From assembly GCA_037147175.1 (NCBI GenBank), contig JBAWVS010000007.1:1-64000 (forward strand): 64,000 nt of DNA, read 5' to 3'. Source of the stretch: a bacterium. Lineage in GTDB: Bacteria > Cyanobacteriota > Vampirovibrionia > Gastranaerophilales > UBA9971. The position numbers were made by a program, and so were the translations under genes. Positions 8,618 through 15,243 of this stretch are shown here, one piece after another. The stretch's first letter is position 1, and each line of letters starts with the position of its first letter. The notes beneath the pieces are model-generated. The model had not been told where the DNA came from, ran no database searches, and saw only the letters and a program-made list of their open reading frames with translations.

Positions 8618-9409
8618 TTACAAGCTATCAGTATCAATTATTACTCCATAACTTGAAATATCTTTATTATTTTCGTTGTAATATCCCCAAGGGCAACAAA
8701 CTACCCTTGTTCCGTACTTTGTAAAATCTACATCGCTATGCACATGTCCATGGCACCATAAAACCAGATTGTCATTTTCTTTCATTATCCAATCTAAATT
8801 ACTTGCAAAAGCGGCACTTAGTCTATCTTCTTTGTATTCTTCGCTTATGCAGTCTATACTTGGAGCATGATGAGAAACTACTACAATTTTCTTATCAGGA
8901 TAGCTCTTACAGGTTTTGTTTATAAAATTAACACTCTTTTTATGCCATTTTACTGTATCAGTTACGTACAATGTTCTTACTCTATCTTTGTCTTTGACAT
9001 TCACATATCTAAAATCATTCATTGATTTCCAAGCCATCCTAGAGCAGTAAATAGGATTACCGAACAAAGAAAAGTCTGTATATAAAGTGCAGCCTATAAA
9101 AACAACATCTTCAACAATGTGTATATTGTTTTCTAAAAAACGAACATTGCCTTTTTTGAATTTATTTTTTAGATATTTTATTGAATGCTCTTTTGTATCA
9201 CCTGAATCAAAAGTAACTTGGTTGTATCCCAAATGATTACCTTCAACAAATATGCCGTTTTTAATATTAGATTTTATCCATTCTTCTGTTGCAAATCGGT
9301 CTCCTGATATATCTCCGCAAGCAACGACAAAATCATCACCAAAGTCAAATTGGTAATTTTTCTTTTTGTTTATATCAGTATGAATATCGGATATTAGTCT
9401 AAGCTTCAT
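8618..9409 (-). CDS. Calcineurin-like metallophosphoesterase
   Basis: This is a metallophosphoesterase of about 263 residues. The dimetal-site motifs appear in order: SDIHTD at the N-terminus, GDISGD, GNH, HHAPS and HGHVH. They define a calcineurin-like phosphoesterase acting on an unknown phosphoester (nucleic acid or small molecule). The frame extends upstream to 9469, but those extra 20 codons lie in a direct repeat and look non-coding. The ATG at 9407-9409 puts SDIHTD at residues 7-12, as usual in the family. The repeat copy immediately upstream may mark an insertion boundary. Confidence 0.85.
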   Translation of the reverse strand: MKLRLISDIHTDINKKKNYQFDFGDDFVVACGDISGDRFATEEWIKSNIKNGIFVEGNHLGYNQVTFDSGDTKEHSIKYLKNKFKKGNVRFLENNIHIVEDVVFIGCTLYTDFSLFGNPIYCSRMAWKSMNDFRYVNVKDKDRVRTLYVTDTVKWHKKSVNFINKTCKSYPDKKIVVVSHHAPSIDCISEEYKEDRLSAAFASNLDWIMKENDNLVLWCHGHVHSDVDFTKYGTRVVCCPWGYYNENNKDISSYGVIIDTDSL

Positions 9410-9427
9410 GTTTATTTTTCCAAAGTA

Positions 9428-9515
9428 GTCAAAACCGTTTATAGCGCAAAGACAAACTGAAAACCACAATTAAAAATAATTCTATAAATATTTTTCAATA
9501 ATATCTTGTTACTAA
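9428..9515. repeat. Direct repeat DR-A, left copy (88 bp)
   Basis: This segment, beginning GTCAAAACCGTTTATAGCGC and ending TATCTTGTTACTAA, recurs at 10841-10942 almost letter for letter. The right copy differs by one substitution and a 14-bp insertion. The two copies bound the GIY-YIG gene and the orphan abiEi gene. Confidence 0.9.
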
Positions 9516-9561
9516 AGATATCTTTTTAGCTGGGTATTCGGCTATGGAACTTTCAAATTAA

Positions 9562-9888
9562 TTATCTTTCCCCGCAAAGCTTTCCATCTTCAAATTTATC
9601 CCTTAAATCTTGCTCAACTTCTTTACGAATGCGAATATCACAACCTTTTAGGTACTTAATAGCATAACAAATAGCACCGTTTGCTTTTTTATGCCAATCT
9701 TGTTTTCTATCATGGCTAGTAATTCTTGCTTTAATATCTCCCGATTCACCAATATCAATTGGTTTATAATTACCGTTATGTTTATCATAAACAACATAAA
9801 CGCCTTGATATGATTCAAGCTCTGATGGGGTCTCAAAATATCCCTGAAGTTTGTAATTCGTACCTGATTTACCTTTAATTTCAACCAT
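9562..9888 (-). CDS. GIY-YIG-like nuclease-fold protein
   Basis: This small protein of 108 residues runs from the ATG at 9886-9888, which has a strong AAGAGG ribosome site. The frame itself extends to 9945. The order GVYVVYD, then DIGESGDIKARITSHD and a following Trp fits a single-domain GIY-YIG fold, with the second motif as DIGES and an Arg plus His further on. Such stand-alone domains occur in phages and accessory DNA and may nick or cut DNA. The activity here is not certain, because the canonical GIY/YIG tyrosines are partly substituted. It is divergent from the orphan abiEi gene and shares its upstream region, which holds an operator-like repeat. Confidence 0.6.
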   Translation of the reverse strand: MVEIKGKSGTNYKLQGYFETPSELESYQGVYVVYDKHNGNYKPIDIGESGDIKARITSHDRKQDWHKKANGAICYAIKYLKGCDIRIRKEVEQDLRDKFEDGKLCGER

Positions 9889-9959
9889 AATGAACCTCTT
9901 CCCCTTTCTTGATTTGTTTTTATCAGTGTTAGCTATAAAAATCAATATAAAGTCAGTTT

Positions 9960-10020
9960 AACATACGTTTTCACATCCATGTGGCTAAAGTTTATAGCCA
10001 AACGGTCAAAGTTTTTTGGT
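9960..10020. promoter_or_regulatory. Operator-like block, copy 1 (upstream of orphan abiEi)
   Basis: This 61-bp block is shared with 15044-15104 (52 of 61 positions identical by direct comparison). It holds two copies of YGGYYAAAGTTT starting at 9982 and 10003, 21 bp (two helical turns) apart. It also has a perfect stem TGGCTA/TAGCCA at 9982-10000. It lies in the divergent promoter region between the GIY-YIG and abiEi genes. AbiEi antitoxins are known to bind repeats in their own promoters. Confidence 0.6.
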
Positions 10021-10038
10021 CTAAAACAAGATTAAAAC

Positions 10039-10066
10039 TTGAATGGTTTAAAAAAGATGATATAAT
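10039..10066 (+). promoter_or_regulatory. Promoter of orphan abiEi, probably giving a leaderless mRNA
   Basis: A TTGAAT box at 10039-10044 and a perfect TATAAT at 10061-10066 are separated by 16 bp. The start codon ATG begins at 10073, only 6 bp after the -10 box, where transcription should begin. No ribosome site can fit between them. Confidence 0.6.
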
Positions 10067-10072
10067 TAAACC

Positions 10073-10828
10073 ATGAGTATAGATGTTTCAGCAAAAATAA
10101 ACCAACTGTTAAAAAAAGCACCTCATAATGTTGTTTTAACGACTGCATGGCTCGCAGAACAAGGAATCAGTTCTCAATTAATGGCAAAATATGTAAAATA
10201 TGACTGGTTTACTTGTATTGCTAAAAGTGCATATATTCGTTCTGAAGAAAAAGTGACTCTTGAGGGCGGGCTTTTTGCTCTGCAATCACAATTAGGACTT
10301 TCTATACATATCGGAGCCACAACGGCTTTGTCTTATCAAAATATAAGTCATTTTCTCAAAACTAATAACGAGAAAATTTTGTTTGGAACCAGAAAAGAAA
10401 CTCTTCCTGTCTGGTTTGAGAAATACTTTTCAAATTTTAAAATTATTAAAACTGAGTTTTTGCAAAAAGATGTGGGAATTATTGATTACAATGCAGGTGA
10501 TAATACTATAAAAATATCTTCAGTTGAAAGAGCAGTATTAGAAGTTTTATACCTTTGTCCTGATAAAGCCAGTTTAAAAGAATCGTATCAACTTATGGAA
10601 ATGTTGGTAAATGTTCGACCCGGTCTGATGCAGGAGCTTCTGGAAAAATGTAATTCTGTTAAGGTTAAACGACTATTTCTTTATATGGCAGAAAAAATAA
10701 ACCACGACTGGCTTAAATATATAGAAACAGATAAAATAGATATAGGAAAAGGGAAAAGAGTTGTTTCGAAAAATGGAAAGCTTGATAAAAAATATAATAT
10801 AGTTATAGAAAATCTGGAAGAAATTTAA
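10073..10828 (+). CDS. abiEi: Orphan AbiEi-type antitoxin (type IV toxin-antitoxin)
   Basis: This 251-residue protein of the AbiEi family is built as an N-terminal winged-helix domain (about 1-60), a middle AbiEi domain (HIGATTALSYQ) and a C-terminal domain ending in the typical GKGKRVVSKNGKLDKKY. AbiEi represses its own operon and neutralises the AbiEii nucleotidyltransferase. Here no abiEii follows. The gene ends 12 bp before a direct-repeat copy, and the next pair downstream uses a different, DUF6088-type antitoxin. It is full length, so either the toxin was lost or it controls the neighbouring systems. Its promoter suggests leaderless translation. Confidence 0.85.
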   Translation: MSIDVSAKINQLLKKAPHNVVLTTAWLAEQGISSQLMAKYVKYDWFTCIAKSAYIRSEEKVTLEGGLFALQSQLGLSIHIGATTALSYQNISHFLKTNNEKILFGTRKETLPVWFEKYFSNFKIIKTEFLQKDVGIIDYNAGDNTIKISSVERAVLEVLYLCPDKASLKESYQLMEMLVNVRPGLMQELLEKCNSVKVKRLFLYMAEKINHDWLKYIETDKIDIGKGKRVVSKNGKLDKKYNIVIENLEEI

Positions 10829-10840
10829 TGTTTGGAAGTC

Positions 10841-10942
10841 GTCAAAACCGTTTATAGCGCAAAGACAAACTGAAAATCACTACCCGCGTTCAATAATTAA
10901 AAATAATTCTATAAATATTTTTCAATAATATCTTGTTACTAA
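10841..10942. repeat. Direct repeat DR-A, right copy (102 bp)
   Basis: This is the second copy of the 9428-9515 repeat, in the same orientation. A 14-bp insertion (TACCCGCGTTCAAT) lies in the middle. It starts 12 bp after the orphan abiEi stop codon. Confidence 0.9.
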
Positions 10943-10978
10943 TCAGTTTAAGTTACAAAGTTCAAGTGCTCAAAAGTA

Positions 10979-11008
10979 TATTTTTCCACTTAGTTTGACA
11001 TATTTTTA
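10979..11008. repeat. Direct repeat DR-B, left copy (30 bp)
   Basis: The 30 bp beginning TATTTTTCCACTTAG match 12793-12822 at 26 positions in the same orientation. The two copies bracket the abiE antitoxin-toxin pair. The left copy contains a TTGACA that could act as a -35 box. Confidence 0.65.
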
Positions 11009-11065
11009 CACATTGATTTTCCAGAAAAAATATGTTATTTTTATGGAAAAATAGATGGAGTAAAT

Positions 11066-11683
11066 ATGAAAAAAACCGCAAAGAATCTAATAATTTCACG
11101 AATTTATGGAAGGGGCAGGGGTTGGGCATTTACCCCAAATGATTTTATTAAGGATTTTAAGCGTTGGGAAGTGGATGACTCTCTTGAAGATTTAACAAAT
11201 GAGAATAAAATTCGCAGAATTATGCGCGGACTTTATGACTACCCATTATATAGTGAGATTTTAAATAAGACTGTAGCACCTGATATGGAACAAGTTGCAA
11301 ATGCTTTGGCGCGCAAGTTCGGTTGGAGAATTCAGCCAACAGGAGAAACTTCTCTAAATTATTTAAATTTATCAACACAAATAATGGGAAATTACATTTA
11401 CTTATCGGATGGTCCAAGCAAAAAATATGATATACTCGGGCAAACTTTAGAATTTAAACATACAACGTTAAAAGAAGCTACTTTGCAGAATAAAATTGCA
11501 GCTACAGTTGTTCAAGCAATTAAGGCAACAGGAGAAAGCAATATTACTCATGAATTTCTAAATAAACTAAAAGAAAAATTCAGCAATGATGAATGGCAGA
11601 AAATCAAAAAGGATAGCGTTAAAGCTCCTATATGGGTTTATAATTATATTTCTGAAGTTGCTGCAAAAAAGGAGAATGAATAA
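11066..11683 (+). CDS. AbiE-system antitoxin (DUF6088 type)
   Basis: This is a 205-residue antitoxin of a type IV toxin-antitoxin system. The N-terminal winged-helix part contains the signature GRGRGWAFTPNDF and a later IMRGLYDYPLYS, typical of DUF6088 proteins that precede AbiEii toxins. The middle GETSLNYLNLSTQ segment fits the AbiEi effector domain. It is expected to repress the operon and neutralise the toxin. A GGAG ribosome site precedes the ATG. Its stop codon overlaps the toxin start by one base (TAATG), so the two are translationally coupled. Confidence 0.88.
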   Translation: MKKTAKNLIISRIYGRGRGWAFTPNDFIKDFKRWEVDDSLEDLTNENKIRRIMRGLYDYPLYSEILNKTVAPDMEQVANALARKFGWRIQPTGETSLNYLNLSTQIMGNYIYLSDGPSKKYDILGQTLEFKHTTLKEATLQNKIAATVVQAIKATGESNITHEFLNKLKEKFSNDEWQKIKKDSVKAPIWVYNYISEVAAKKENE

Positions 11684-12660
11684 TGTTAGAAAAAATTGCG
11701 GCGGCGGCATCAGCAGAAAGAAAAGCAATTTTTCTTGAAGCAGCCTCTATAAAAAATATTAGTGCAGCTATGATTGAAAAAGATTTTTGGGTTTGTTGGA
11801 CGTTAAATAGACTCTTTTCTGATTCTGAATTACAAAGAACTCTTTGCTTTAAAGGAGGCACATCTCTTTCAAAAGTCTTTGGAGTAATCGAACGCTTCTC
11901 TGAAGATATAGATTTAATTTTGGACTGGAACACTATTACAAAGGGGAAAGAGGTCATACAGCCATCCAAAAATAAACAAAATAAGAAAAATGAAGAAATT
12001 AACGAAGCTGCTCAAAATTATATTTCCACAACTTTAAAAGATAAAGTCTCGAAATTAGTTGGCGACATTTGCGCTATAACTGTAGATGAATTTGACAAAA
12101 ACACTTTACAAATAGAATATCCTAAAGGTATTTCAGATTTATACTTGCTGCCGCATATAAAACTTGAAATAGGTCCTCTTGCTGCTTGGACTCCAAATGA
12201 AAAACATCCTATAAAACCTTATATTGATAACATAAATAAAAATATAAAAATTGCTGATATTATAGTGCCTACGATAATTCTGGAACGCACCTTTTGGGAA
12301 AAGGTTACTATTCTGCACAAGGAACATTTTAGAACAGTAGAAAAGGCTAATCCTGAAAGATATTCGCGTCATTACTATGATTTATACAAAATCGGAAATT
12401 CTAAACTTTTTGAAGCTGCATTATCAAGAATAGATTTATTGGAACAGGTAGTTGAATTCAAAAAAAGATTTTATCCTTGTGCTTGGGCAAGATATGATTT
12501 AGCTTTGCAAGGAAGTTTAGAATTATTACCGACAGAAGAAAATATTAAATATTTAAAAGATGATTACGAAAAAATGAAAGGAATGATTTTCGGTGAATAT
12601 CCAAGCTGGGAAGATATTTTAGGGTACTTGAAAGAATTGGAACGCAAACTCAACTTATAA
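11683..12660 (+). CDS. abiEii: AbiEii-type nucleotidyltransferase toxin
   Basis: This 325-residue DNA-polymerase-beta-fold nucleotidyltransferase has the AbiEii signature FKGGTSLSK (56-64) followed by RFSEDIDL (71-78), with catalytic Asp75 and Asp77. Downstream it has the conserved ERTFWEKVTILH and SRHYYDLYKI segments. AbiEii toxins halt growth during phage infection, and relatives add nucleotides to tRNA 3' ends. The gene is second in the operon after its DUF6088-type antitoxin and appears complete. The pair lies between two 30-bp direct repeats. Confidence 0.92.
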   Translation: MLEKIAAAASAERKAIFLEAASIKNISAAMIEKDFWVCWTLNRLFSDSELQRTLCFKGGTSLSKVFGVIERFSEDIDLILDWNTITKGKEVIQPSKNKQNKKNEEINEAAQNYISTTLKDKVSKLVGDICAITVDEFDKNTLQIEYPKGISDLYLLPHIKLEIGPLAAWTPNEKHPIKPYIDNINKNIKIADIIVPTIILERTFWEKVTILHKEHFRTVEKANPERYSRHYYDLYKIGNSKLFEAALSRIDLLEQVVEFKKRFYPCAWARYDLALQGSLELLPTEENIKYLKDDYEKMKGMIFGEYPSWEDILGYLKELERKLNL

Positions 12661-12792
12661 CATTTAAAGAAACTTCTAAAGAGATTAATTGAAAATTGTA
12701 AATAATAGTAAAACTTCAAGTAAAATCTTTACACAGCTTTATTTGTTTTTATAACAATATAACAACCCTTAACGCTCTTTTGCCGACCTTGC

Positions 12793-12822
12793 TATTTTTC
12801 CACTGAGTCTGACGTATTTATA
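12793..12822. repeat. Direct repeat DR-B, right copy (30 bp)
   Basis: This copy of 10979-11008 (26 of 30 positions) begins about 130 bp after the abiEii stop codon. The rest of 12661-12902 shows no gene. Confidence 0.65.
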
Positions 12823-12902
12823 TATAAACAACAACAAAAATTATTTTCAAGATATATGTAAATCAGAGCAAACTATATATAAACAAAACAGGGGTTTCTA
12901 TA

Positions 12903-12949
12903 CGCTCATAACCCAAAGGTCGTTGGTTCAAATCCAGCCCCCGCAACCA
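12903..12949 (+). tRNA. 3' fragment of an initiator tRNA (fMet) gene, attachment-site scar
   Basis: The segment begins CGCTCATAACCC (CAT anticodon and 3' anticodon stem). It continues with AAGGTCGTTGGTTCAAATCC (T-arm) and ends CCCCGCAACCA (acceptor strand with CCA). The order matches the 3' 60% of bacterial initiator tRNA. The D-arm and the 5' acceptor strand are absent upstream, so this is not a functional gene. Tyrosine recombinases commonly integrate at tRNA 3' ends and leave such a duplicate, so this is most likely an att site. A full tRNA-fMet copy is not in the window. Confidence 0.85.
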
Positions 12950-12952
12950 ATC

Positions 12953-12991
12953 ATAACAAGGGTTTCGCCGATTAAGCGAAACCCTTGTTAT
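12953..12991. terminator. Perfect 16-bp hairpin after the tRNA fragment
   Basis: Arms 12953-12968 and 12976-12991 (ATAACAAGGGTTTCGC and its exact complement) enclose a 7-nt loop and are followed by TTTGTTTTTG. It begins 3 bp past the CCA end and is probably the original tRNA terminator. It could alternatively be part of the integrated element's end. Confidence 0.75.
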
Positions 12992-13155
12992 TTGTTTTTG
13001 TCCACATGTTGTCCACTTGATAACTTTGTAGCCTATAAAAATACTAATAAATTTTATATGTTTATTCGGTAAATGAAAAGGCGGAAGCGAAAGCAAAAAT
13101 CAAGTATAGTGTGCCTTTTGGGCATGTTTTAAGGTCTGAGATGACTTTCCATTAT

Positions 13156-13191
13156 TTACCAATACTTACCAGCCTTTACCGTTTTGTTACC
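13156..13191. repeat. Phased TTACC repeats (4 copies, 10/10/11 bp apart)
   Basis: TTACC occurs at 13156, 13166, 13176 and 13187, almost exactly one helical turn apart. Further copies lie at 13207 and 13285, and an inverted copy at 13276. This is the first of three phased arrays in the gene-poor stretch 12950-13773. Confidence 0.6.
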
Positions 13192-13397
13192 GCTTTTTTT
13201 GAAAAATTACCATGCTGGGTTTTAAATATTACTCAAAAGGTTTATTAAATAAGGGTTTAAGGCATGGCGTATAACGGTAAACATTTACCGCTTTTCATTA
13301 TAGAGGAATGTCCCATTCGTAACTTGCAAAAAATCGCCGCTTAAATGAAACGGTGCGGCTCTTGCCCTAGTTTGTCGGTCTGCTTAAAATGTCCGAA

Positions 13398-13436
13398 ATG
13401 GGATATTTATGGGACTAGAATGGGAGTAAAATGGGA
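13398..13436. repeat. ATGGGA direct repeats, four copies at exact 11-bp spacing
   Basis: ATGGGA begins at 13398, 13409, 13420 and 13431, with AT-rich spacers. Single inverted copies (TCCCAT) flank the array at 13311 and 13514. Exact 11-bp phasing puts all sites on one DNA face, as in operator or iteron arrays. Confidence 0.8.
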
Positions 13437-13670
13437 CTTGATAATTTTTTTATCTTTCGCCTTTATCCCTAACACATCTATCATACAGGCATATTTTTTG
13501 CAGTATAGTAATATCCCATTTTTTTGCGGAGGGGGAAGTTTAGGGAAGTTTGGGTTATGAGCGGGTTTTAGCACCTTAACTTGTTTTAATAAATATTAGC
13601 AGTATTTAGTCATACCAAGGTTTTGCAAGGTTCGTTAAATCCGATTAATATTTATTAAAATACAAAAATA

Positions 13671-13703
13671 TACACCATATCTGCACCAAATATGCACCAG
13701 ATT
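13671..13703. repeat. TRCACCA direct repeats, three copies at exact 11-bp spacing
   Basis: TACACCA at 13671 and TGCACCA at 13682 and 13693 follow each other every 11 bp. A fourth TGCACCA sits at 13748, just upstream of the ribosome site of the small gene at 13774. Confidence 0.7.
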
Positions 13704-13773
13704 TTTAGGTCTAAAAAATGATTATTATTATAAAGTTATAAAAAACCTGCACCAAATTTTAAGGAAAAAGAAT

Positions 13774-13935
13774 ATGCCAAGAAAAAAACAAGAACCAAAA
13801 TTTATTAAAAAATTTTCAGAAGAAGAATGTTTACCTCCCAAAGAATTTTGGGAAGGATACAATGCTTTGATAAAAGTGCTAGTTCACCATTATAAGGAAT
13901 ATCAAGATATTGGCAATGAAAATACTTACAATTAG
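13774..13935 (+). CDS. Small basic/acidic protein, 53 residues, unknown function
   Basis: This short reading frame starts MPRKKQEPKFIKKFSEEE and continues with LPPKEFWEGYNALIKVL. A good ribosome site AAGGAAAAAG lies 4 bp before the ATG, and the frame has a helical, charged composition typical of small plasmid or phage proteins. It is the only convincing gene in the 1.3 kb between abiEii and the HEPN gene. It lies immediately downstream of the TGCACCA array, which could control it. No family is recognised. Confidence 0.55.
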   Translation: MPRKKQEPKFIKKFSEEECLPPKEFWEGYNALIKVLVHHYKEYQDIGNENTYN

Positions 13936-13965
13936 GTGTAATTAGATATAATTAAAAATTATAAA

Positions 13966-14367
13966 TTAATTTTGACAAATTTTGATATAATTTTCTATCG
14001 TATTAATAAAACCTTGAGCATCTTCAAAACATTTATTTACTATATCTTTATCAGGCTTGTAAGTAAACTCATAATCGCTTTTCATCCTGTTTTCATAAGC
14101 GGTTTTATAGGTTATGAATATTCCGTTATCAAATATATTATTTTCATGAATAAATTTTTTATTGAACCAGCCAAGCAATTGGCTATGTTTTGAGGTTATA
14201 AAATCATTTAAATACCCAAGAGCCATAACAGAATAAAAAATAGCATAATAAATTCTGTTTTGTGCAGTATTTAATCTTGCTCCTTCTAAAGCATACTTGG
14301 CATCATCAAGAGCTTCTTTTGACTTTAATAGAGAATTTGCTATAAGAATATCCTTATGCTGCTTCAT
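13966..14367 (-). CDS. HEPN-domain toxin of a HEPN-MNT pair
   Basis: This HEPN-family protein of about 133 residues has a four-helix-bundle composition. The conserved motif is AYENRMKSDYEF (R...DY form of the HEPN RNase motif). An N-terminal SKEALDDAKYALE segment is typical of HEPN proteins paired with minimal nucleotidyltransferases. In such pairs the HEPN protein is an RNase toxin that the MNT partner inactivates by adenylylating the Tyr of the motif. The start at 14367 (MKQHKDIL) overlaps the MNT gene by 14 bp. A longer frame to 14385 exists but is less likely. Confidence 0.85.
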   Translation of the reverse strand: MKQHKDILIANSLLKSKEALDDAKYALEGARLNTAQNRIYYAIFYSVMALGYLNDFITSKHSQLLGWFNKKFIHENNIFDNGIFITYKTAYENRMKSDYEFTYKPDKDIVNKCFEDAQGFINTIENYIKICQN

Positions 14368-14677
14368 AATAAATACCCTTTTCAACGACTTCTCTTAAAA
14401 AGATAGGGTTTTTCTCTAAATCATTCATGGTATAAGGGTGATAATCAATAAATAAATCACTTTCATATTCTAATAATCCGATAATTCCTGCTAATTTGCG
14501 TTCTTCTTCATAACTTAATTTTTCTGAGAAAATTATGATTATATCAACATCACTATTTTCAGTATAAGTACCTTTAGCCATTGACCCATAAAGATAAGTG
14601 CCGATGAAATTATTAAATACAACGGCAAGTTTTTCATTAAGTTTATTTATAACTATATTGATTTTTTTATCTGGCAT
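14354..14677 (-). CDS. MNT-domain nucleotidyltransferase antitoxin
   Basis: This 107-residue minimal nucleotidyltransferase has the catalytic signature GSMAKGTYTENSDVDI at 31-46 (Asp43 and Asp45) and a third acidic residue in SDLFIDYH (Asp78). MNT antitoxins AMPylate the HEPN toxin to neutralise it. The gene comes first in the operon, with the HEPN gene overlapping its 3' end, which is the common order for this type VII toxin-antitoxin class. All catalytic residues are retained. Confidence 0.88.
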   Translation of the reverse strand: MPDKKINIVINKLNEKLAVVFNNFIGTYLYGSMAKGTYTENSDVDIIIIFSEKLSYEEERKLAGIIGLLEYESDLFIDYHPYTMNDLEKNPIFLREVVEKGIYYEAA

Positions 14678-15043
14678 AAAAATAACCTCAAGAATTATAA
14701 ATATTATTATAACCTATAAAGTTAAAAACTAAAGTTCTGACACCTTAATTAATACAAAAAACTTTAGCCGTCTATCATAACTCAGTTTCAACGATAATCT
14801 TTGTACTTTTCGAAAATATACTCTGATATTAAGTTAATAAAGGTTTTAGTATCTTTTGGTCCTAATGGTACTTGTTTAAGCGTGCAAATATAGTCATTTC
14901 GGATAAATAAAGGAATTAAAAGCCTATAAAAAGTCATAATTCGAGATTATTGATAATACTTATAAATTGTATAATTTCTTTGTTCCCACTTTGTTCCCAA
15001 AATCCTGATAAAAATATCAAACCATTTCTCCGCAAAGCCTTCC

Positions 15044-15104
15044 AACATATGATGTTACATCCATGTGGCCAAAGTTTATAGCCAAATGGCTAAAGTTTTA
15101 TGGT
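15044..15104. promoter_or_regulatory. Operator-like block, copy 2 (upstream of higB-like gene)
   Basis: This matches 9960-10020 at 52 of 61 positions and keeps the two YGGYYAAAGTTT units (15066 and 15087) at the same 21-bp spacing. It lies 140 bp upstream of the higB-like start. The rest of 14678-15243 holds no gene. Confidence 0.55.
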
Positions 15105-15169
15105 TTTATGACCTTTGGATAACTTATTCTTAAACTTATTTAGAATATTTATCTAATTTTGAAATAGGC

Positions 15170-15197
15170 TTGTAATTTTCAAAGAATAGATTATAAT
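15170..15197 (+). promoter_or_regulatory. Promoter of the higB-like operon
   Basis: TTGTAA (15170-15175) and TATAAT (15192-15197) are separated by 16 bp, with a 46-bp leader containing AAAAGGG before the GTG start. Confidence 0.55.
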
Positions 15198-15243
15198 AAA
15201 ATTAGATTGATAAACACTTGTAATTTTCTAAAAGGGTTTTATA

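Noticed and set aside
12863-13096. Minus-strand frame containing RGLDLNQRPLGYE
   Set aside because: This peptide is the well-known translation of tRNA 3' ends at integration sites. Here it is produced by the tRNA-fMet fragment at 12903-12949, not by a gene.
13345-13560. Plus-strand frame over the ATGGGA repeats
   Set aside because: It lacks a ribosome site and its composition is driven by the phased repeats, so it is unlikely to be translated.
14678-15243. Possible GIY-YIG gene relic near 15030
   Set aside because: Only about 15 matching bases resemble the 3' end of the 9562 gene next to the shared operator block, too little to call.
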